Shown here: piece by piece, positions 57,561 to 64,000 of the stretch
Numbering within the stretch: position 1 is the first letter of the stretch
How the letters are laid out: each line of letters begins with the position of its first letter
Source of the DNA: Enoplosus armatus
Taxonomy: Eukaryota > Chordata > Actinopteri > Centrarchiformes > Enoplosidae
NCBI RefSeq assembly: GCF_043641665.1
Contig: NC_092183.1
Coordinates: 3,807,501-3,871,500, forward strand
Direction of reading: 5' to 3'
DNA: 64,000 nt
Program-made: the position numbers and the translations under genes
Notes under the pieces: model-generated
Seen by the model: the letters and a program-made list of their open reading frames with translations, nothing else
What the model was told of the DNA's origin: nothing
Databases searched by the model: none

Positions 57561-59060
57561 ATGAGTACATTTTGCAGATATTACTCTGATTCATCAGCTG
57601 GTGATCCCTGAGATTCGTCTTGCAGGATTAAAACAGTTTTCACCACAGACATGCAGACAGATACTGCAGCTGCAGTTGTGAACGTTTTCTTTTAGAGAAA
57701 ATATAAAATCTGAGCGTCGATTGTGGTTTTAAGATATTCACAAACGTGTTTTTTCGTGTTAAACCTCACTAATTCTATTTAGGCTTTTAATAATATTTCT
57801 ACAACTTGAAAGTCAAGCTTTTCATATAGATCAACATCTTCTGTGTGTCCGTACTTAAGCACTAATATTTAAACTGGACGTTTATAGAAGTAAGCATTGT
57901 GCAGCTGATATCTATAACAAATACATTTCTTCATGGTCACATCTGAGCCTGACGCACTTGTTGACTGTGTTCAGATCCACAAAATTAGACTGACAGATGT
58001 GGACTTGTTTTGCTCGTCCTCAACGGTTTTCAGTCAACAGAACAGAAATCCAGCAGCAAACAGCAGCTTTTATTGCCTGTAATTCGATGCAGAAAGCAGG
58101 CGTGCGTGCATGACAGCTTTGTTGACTTTTGAAACAGCTATCAAAGACATCAAGCGAAAGTGAAATGTCACTGCGGCTTCGCTGAGGATGAAGTGAACTT
58201 TGACACACTTCTGAACATTGATGTCAACAATAACAAAGGAAATCCCGACTAACAAGGTGGTGTTTTAACTTCAAATTGCAACCGAAGACTGAGGCCTTCA
58301 GCGTCTTTGTTGACACGTGAAACGGACGCTCGGTGTGATCTGTTCGAGTAACAAGACAACTGCACCGCAGGGGGTGAAGACGAGAGTAAAAGGAAAAAGA
58401 AAGTCACTCTCTGGCGAAACATGGAGTGCTAATGGAAGCAGGAAACGCATATTAATTTTAATACTTCACACGCAAATACTTGTACTCTCCCACCGGCTTG
58501 TGTTACTCAACGCTCAGAAGACAAAAAGCCAAGCGCTTCTCAGGTTTCTGACCCCAGCAGACCCTCTCTTGTGTGAGTCCAGCTTCTCTTCTGGTTGCAG
58601 GAAGTGAAGTTTAGCTGTGATTGGTTAATACCTCAGCGTACTGCTCCCGGGTGGGGTGGGGGGGGGGGGGACCTCAGCTCTGACTTTATTGAGATGAAGT
58701 GATCTGACTCTTCTCGCGAGAGCGAAGCCGCTTCGTGTTTTGGGGGGAAACAGAAAGCGATGGTGGGTGTAGGGGAGGGCGGGGCACAGCCTAACACATT
58801 TTGTTTTTGGCCAAAATAATTAAAAAAATGTTTGAGTTAGAGTAATCCTGTTTTTATACAAGCAGCATACAAATCTCTGCTACAAATGAACACTTGCAGT
58901 TTGTTTCTAGGACCTACTGTTCTTGTACAATTGCACCAAAAGTGGCAGAAGGTGAAGTGTTAGTAAAGACATAGTTGTTGCTAGAAAAGTCTATATAGCA
59001 CCGGTGGATACTGTTAGTGGAGCTATCTATGGATGAAACGATCAATACATAGATGGATAG

Positions 59061-59079
59061 ATAATAATAATAATAATAA
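59061..59079. repeat. (AAT)n microsatellite
   Basis: About six AAT triplets next to a GGATAGAT repeat. Confidence 0.9.
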
Positions 59080-61551
59080 CTTTATTTATATAGCTCAGTA
59101 ACCGTAAGATAAAGAAATTTACTTTATGGAGCCAAAAAGCCACTTTTCCTTTCCATAGATCTCAACACGTCCAAAGACCGTCTGCTGGGAAACTGCTCGC
59201 CCCTGTGTCACTACGTAAAAGGTCCATGTTACATTCAACCCCGTGTTAGGAGGTTCCCCCTGCACCTCTACCGACCAGCCGGAGCAGAGGCGGCCTGCGG
59301 GGACTTTCCATGAATTTCGGCTACTTTCAGACTTGTTTCCACGAGACGGGCAGTTCTTGTTACAGTGGAAAACCTGACGAGCAGTGTTGGTATTTCAAAC
59401 AGCATGTGTCGTATTCGAGGAGGCCACTGTGCTGAATGTGTAGCTGGTTGCATGAGAGTGAAGTTTATTTCCAAAGCACCTTCACCTGCAGGGCTAGAAA
59501 CATGAAGGTAATTTAACCCTAACCCACCAGGTGTTGGAAAATTAACGAAACAGAAATAAAAGTGTTTCAATCAATTTGACGCTCACGTTTCTATATGCTT
59601 ATTAAAAGGCATGCTCAATTTAATTAAATCTAATTAAATTCTACATATTTTTATGTGGCTATGAAAGACTTTAATGTAAGTGTGCACTATGATGATCGTA
59701 CAGCACCTTGGCTGCTTGGATTTAATCTCAGGTTTGTGTTTCTGTTTACGTGAAAAGAGATGAAAAACAATTATTTCAGCAGCGTTACGCTCTGAGAAAT
59801 ATGAAACGCCTTAAAATAACTATATCATATTTTAGATTTTGGGAGTAAAAGTCTGAAGCTTGTGTTATCAACACGTCATACAACGAGAAAATAGAATGAG
59901 AGGCGAGTCCAGATTTTCCAAAAAGGCCCAATCAATAAAACTTTATTAAACTAAATGGGTCAGTTACTGTATATTCAGTGACAGAACATCTTTCCTCCTC
60001 TCTGCTCTCCACAGTGTTTCTGGGCGGTTGGACTCTTTATTGGTCAGTAAAGCGCTGCTCAGAACAGAAAACAACTTTATTATTCTGAGCTTTTCCCCTC
60101 TACAGCGTCAGTTCACACCCAGAACGAATCGGACGAGGCCAGAGAGAGAGACGCTCGTACGCGGGAAGAAGACGAGCGAGACTGAGAGGAAGCTGCAGTA
60201 AGATCTGCACCTGCACCGTTAGATCAGGAGCAGGAACGCAAAGGAAAAATGTATTAATATGTTAACACCTCATTAAAAATAGTCCAACGTTTAACAGGAA
60301 GAGAAAAGAGATGGATTTCGCAATTTATTTTGTGATTATATTTTGTGTCTTTAACTTGTAGGAGAAAACACAAGCGTCCCAAGTCGACCAATCACAGTTC
60401 ACGTGGTCTCCTTAGCGCCTGTAGCTTTGCTGCGTTGGTACACTTTTAGAGGAAATGTACGTCAGCGCGTGCGTATCCTACAGCTGTTGCTAAGGAGGCT
60501 CCGTTTCTACATTTTAACCCCTAGCGCAGACGTATAAATCCAGCTTTAGTCAGAGGAACTGGTTCTTTGGTAGCAGTTTAACTGGGTTTTTGAACCAGAC
60601 CTACTTTGCTTGCAGTAAACGATTGGACACTTCAACACATGCTGAAATCATTCGTGTTGACTTCAACTGCGTCTGAGAGCTGAATCAAAGAGACGCTGAC
60701 AGTCCTCATATAACTCAATCCTGAGCAGGAGGAAATAAAACCGCTCTGTGGTTTGAGAGCGCTTGGTAGAGAGGAGTGACCCAACCTGGTCAAGTGTAAC
60801 TGAGAAGGCCATGTCTGGTAACCCCAGGTGCAACACAGGCGTTAAATGATGTGAGGAAATAAGCAATAACTGGGGAGTGTGTGTGTGCTCGCGTACTCTT
60901 TCAAAAGTGGTGTCAGGGTCGATAAGTGTCCCGTGGCGGCAGCGACCAGCTGGAAACTCAGAGGAGCTCTGACTCCGGGAGCAGCGCTGCAGAATCTGTT
61001 TCACATGCAGCAGCTTCAGGATTTAACCTGCAAAAGTCCTCGTTTTTTTTATTTTTATTGGTCAGTTTTGGTGCTGAGTTTGGTTTGCTGTGATGATTCC
61101 TCCCACAGAACAAACAGGGTGTGCTGTGAAAAACTGCATCAGTCAGTTGCAGGTAGTGACAAAAAGGATTTGGTAGATCGAGCGGCCTCACGTTTTTAAA
61201 CATTTTAAGGCTCAATAAGTCATTTTTCTGCTGTAGTTTGAGACTTTGATAAATACTGGAAAGATTTAAGGCTGTTTCTCTTGTTTACATACATTTCTGA
61301 TCAAACCTCATCATAAAACATCATCAATAAAGAACAGTAATTTAATTCGAGTTGTTATCCATGTTTGTTAAATGACCTGCGAATCAATTTGAAAGTATTA
61401 TAAGGACACAAACCTGTAGTTCAAATGCTGGCGTTTGTATTTGGAAAACATTATTATTCCTTTAAACTTATCCACATGTATTTTTATACCTTTTAATGTT
61501 ATCTCTGGCTTGCCCTCAGATTACAGGATTTAGTTACAAGGGGTATACAAA

Positions 61552-61861
61552 GGGATAGACAAAATAACAGGAACACACTGAGGATGCTTTTTTACTTTCT
61601 CTGCCTGATTTTATCCTCCTGCTTTTGGTATCAAACTGGAGACCTTCTTCAAGGCCAACAATACAACATAAACTTATCATTTTTATTTCCTGTCAGACAG
61701 ATGTTGATTCAGCTCTTTGGAAAGGTGTTTTTGGTATTGTTTCATCTCCTGTGTGGACAAAACTGCTTGCAATCTAATGTAAAACACATACAGGGTGGAC
61801 TAAACGACAGGAGCACCTGACTGGCGTTTTATTATCAGGTGTTCTTGTTATTTTGTCCACC
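61552..61861. mobile_element. MITE-like element with ACAAAATAACAGGAACAC terminal repeats
   Basis: The left end reads GATAGACAAAATAACAGGAA (from 61552). The right end (61835-61861) is the reverse complement of GGTGGACAAAATAACAAGAA. A second direct copy of the left end (61794-61820, GGTGGACTAAACGACAGGAG) lies 14 bases before the right end and pairs with it at 22 of 27 positions. The 78-codon frame inside is not a recognisable transposase. Confidence 0.6.
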
Positions 61862-62529
61862 ACCTGTGTTTGCACGTGCGTGTGATTTAAAGGGGAAAAT
61901 AAGAAAGGATGTCAAACCGAAACTCATGATACTGTTTATAAACCCTACATTTTATAGAAATTATAACATTAATAAAGTTATTTTTGCAAAAACTATTTTT
62001 TTTAATTATGAGCTCATTAACTATCTACTTCACGTGAGACTGAGTTACAGCGACCTGGCTGCTCGGTGAGGCATCAGCTGACACTATTGTTTCATTTGAT
62101 ACTTGAACTCTTGAAACAGATGAAGTCATTGTTGGAAATGCGCCTCTTGAATCTTTATTTCATGTTTTCCCAGGCGGAGATGGGCGGAGATGGACATGAA
62201 AGAGCACAGTTAAAAACTGAAACAAGTGAACTGAATCTCTGAATAAAACGGTTTCTTTGTCTGGACGTGAATCAACAAGATCGTCTTAATAATCGTTCAG
62301 TGTAAAGTTACAGTACATCAGTCAGCCATGACTGCAGCTGACTGTCAAATGGTGGAAGCAAAGAAATACGTTTACTCATGTCACAGTGGTATGTAGGCTG
62401 TGGGGTTGTAGTACGACAGATAATCTGCATTTCAAGAGCTTAGAGGGTGGTGTCTTTTTGTTTTTAGCCTTCAAAACCTGAAATACAAGGGCAACAGTGT
62501 AAAGGATGGATTAAACAGTGTTAATCTGC

Positions 62530-63110
62530 TTCAACGTTAGCCGCAATCGTTAGCATACAAGGCTAACTAGCGTGCAGGAGTACAGTTATATTAGTAAAAG
62601 CCCAGTTCAGGACTGGAACATATAGTATTTCACCACTGGATGGAAGCTCTGTCGGAGTTTAAGCTAACGTTAGCGACTGTGTTGTTGGACTTGGGGACGA
62701 TTACACTACAGCAACTGCTGCCAAATGTGGTACCCATGATAGCGTGAATGGTTAATCCTTATTGTAAAAGTGACACATACATTTTTCTGTTACAAACAAT
62801 AAAGCAAAGTAAACTCTGTTGCCTGTCGAAGTATGTTTTTCTACACTAAGCTAACGTTAGCATTCAAACAGGGTTGATGTTAGGGCGACGAAAAAAGGCT
62901 AACTAGCGCCACCCTGCAATGTAAGAACAATTCGGTTTCTTTATTTCCGTCGTAACCAATTGATAAGGGCACTAACTTTTTACCTAGGACGTGTAGCTTC
63001 AGTTTACCACGTATGTAACCAAGAAAGATTTAAAACAAGTTAGCTGGAGGTTTCAACCAACTGACAGAGCCGACCTATTAGCTAGCGAGCTACAGCTGAT
63101 AAAATCTGCT
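62530..63110. repeat. GCTAAC/GTTAGC-rich patch
   Basis: The palindrome GCTAACGTTAGC and its parts recur (about 62660, 62850) along with single GCTAAC/GTTAGC words at 62537, 62563 and 62900. It resembles the 4770-5270 patch. It is noncoding. Confidence 0.45.
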
Positions 63111-64000
63111 GGCTACATGTGTCAGCAGTAAAAATCAATAATCAGATAGAAATGAGAAGTCTGCTTTTGTCTACCTCTGTCTGAAATCAAACACCCATTG
63201 TTTCAAAAATTGCTGAGAATTTCGGTGGTAAATCTGCCACCATTATGCTTGTAAGGCCGTATGGGGCCCAGGAAAGGGTCAATTGCTTACTTCAAAGCGT
63301 CTATAATTGATATTTTTATGTTAACAATGCATGAAATGACAGTGTGATAATGTGAAAGGTGTCAAAAAGAAAATTTCCACCCGAAACTTTACTGTTTGGG
63401 TTCACTCTCACCGTCAGACATCTTTATAGTAACTAGAGAAGAAACATCATCCTCGTCCAGCTCCTAAACAGGCAGTGAGCGCTTTTCCCATCAGGACCTG
63501 ACGCACAAGTCATAACTTGGTAAAAACATACAGGTTTTTCCTTGGTTTTCACACTCATTTTTAATTTTCATGACCGTGAACTCACACAGTGAATATGTTC
63601 CCGCAGACTGAGTAATGATTTTGGAGATGGAGTCGAGTCTCCAAAGGCGACTATGAAACTTTGCTCCCTGGATCCGCTCTAAAGATGGAATAATGAAAAC
63701 CTCAAGCTGTCTTTGATCTAAAAAAGCTGCTCTCTGTATTACCAAACCCCCAGTTAATTATTCAGATTGGTAAAGATCGGCAAAGTGCCTCAAAAAGGGG
63801 ATTTGAAATTGGAACATGAGCCCTTATTCTGCAAAAATACAATATTACACTTTTATGAGCCAATAGCATTTAATGACTTCCTAAGTAGTGAAACCATAGT
63901 AACAGATTAACTCAATATGAAGACACCTTTTATGAGCATTGATGTCATTTTGTAGAAACTAGTACCACAAATTGGCAAAGGCTTTTACACTGGGGATAAA

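Larger units (their letters stand above)
42311..64000. other. gene-free DNA right of the tRNA array
   Basis: No protein or RNA gene is supportable. It contains interspersed-repeat copies (44045-44240, 45262-45900, 48930-49765, 52622-53705, 55668-55935, 57436-57560), LINE-tail-like text (49795-50060, 51655-51780), a TIR element (61552-61861), microsatellites and candidate regulatory blocks (42930-43190, 46270-46900, 52200-52510, 53860-54200). The intervals 46900-48930, 56000-57430, 57560-61550, 61862-62530 and 63110-64000 show only short meaningless frames. The next gene of the cluster neighbourhood must lie beyond the window. Confidence 0.6.

Overview
The window is animal nuclear DNA, most likely from a percomorph (spiny-rayed) teleost fish. 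It has AT-rich noncoding DNA, many CA/TG microsatellites, intron-split genes with GT...AG junctions, and several interspersed repeat families I recognise from spiny-rayed fish genomes (a 'CAGTGGTGGAAG...AAGTACTTAAGTA' family, an 'ATTAATCGATTA' family and a long-inverted-repeat foldback family). Only two protein-coding genes can be supported. Both encode DM-domain transcription factors on the + strand: dmrt3 (dmrt3a; two coding exons, 7455-7854 and 9422-10443, 473 aa) and dmrt2 (dmrt2a; three coding exons, 19169-19510, 21406-21508 and 21872-22965, 512 aa). Their order and orientation match the conserved vertebrate DMRT1-DMRT3-DMRT2 cluster. dmrt1 is therefore expected to the left of base 1, but I see no dmrt1 exon here.

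Layout: 1-7.1 kb is dmrt3 upstream DNA with repeat fragments and a conserved-looking noncoding block near 5.9 kb. 7.4-10.7 kb is dmrt3a, whose intron carries a 4 x 23 bp minisatellite. 10.7-18.1 kb is the dmrt3-dmrt2 spacer, with two interspersed repeats and a ~1.1 kb degenerate minisatellite. 18.1-23.2 kb is dmrt2a, with a CCAAT-box promoter, a probable noncoding first exon and a poly(A) signal. 23.2-33.9 kb is noncoding, with microsatellites, a foldback element, a perfect 17-bp hairpin and several candidate regulatory blocks.

33.9-42.3 kb is the most striking part: a tandem array of nine tRNA-Ser(GCT) genes, all on the - strand, each followed 135-140 bp to the right by a tRNA-Ala gene on the + strand (eight complete, one truncated). 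The pairs are head-to-head. The Ala copies include all three anticodons AGC, TGC and CGC, which differ only at the first anticodon base, and part of the array is a 2.03-kb higher-order repeat. 42.3-64 kb is again noncoding, with repeats and candidate regulatory blocks.

The two proteins are developmental regulators: by family knowledge, DMRT3 acts in spinal interneurons and gonad, and DMRT2 in somites, left-right patterning and muscle. The long gene-free DNA right of dmrt2a fits the regulatory desert expected beside DMRT2. The tRNA array is RNA polymerase III-transcribed and has no evident functional link to the DMRT genes; its interest lies in its organisation and evolution. Calls of conserved noncoding elements were made by eye from base composition and motifs, without any alignment, and carry low confidence.
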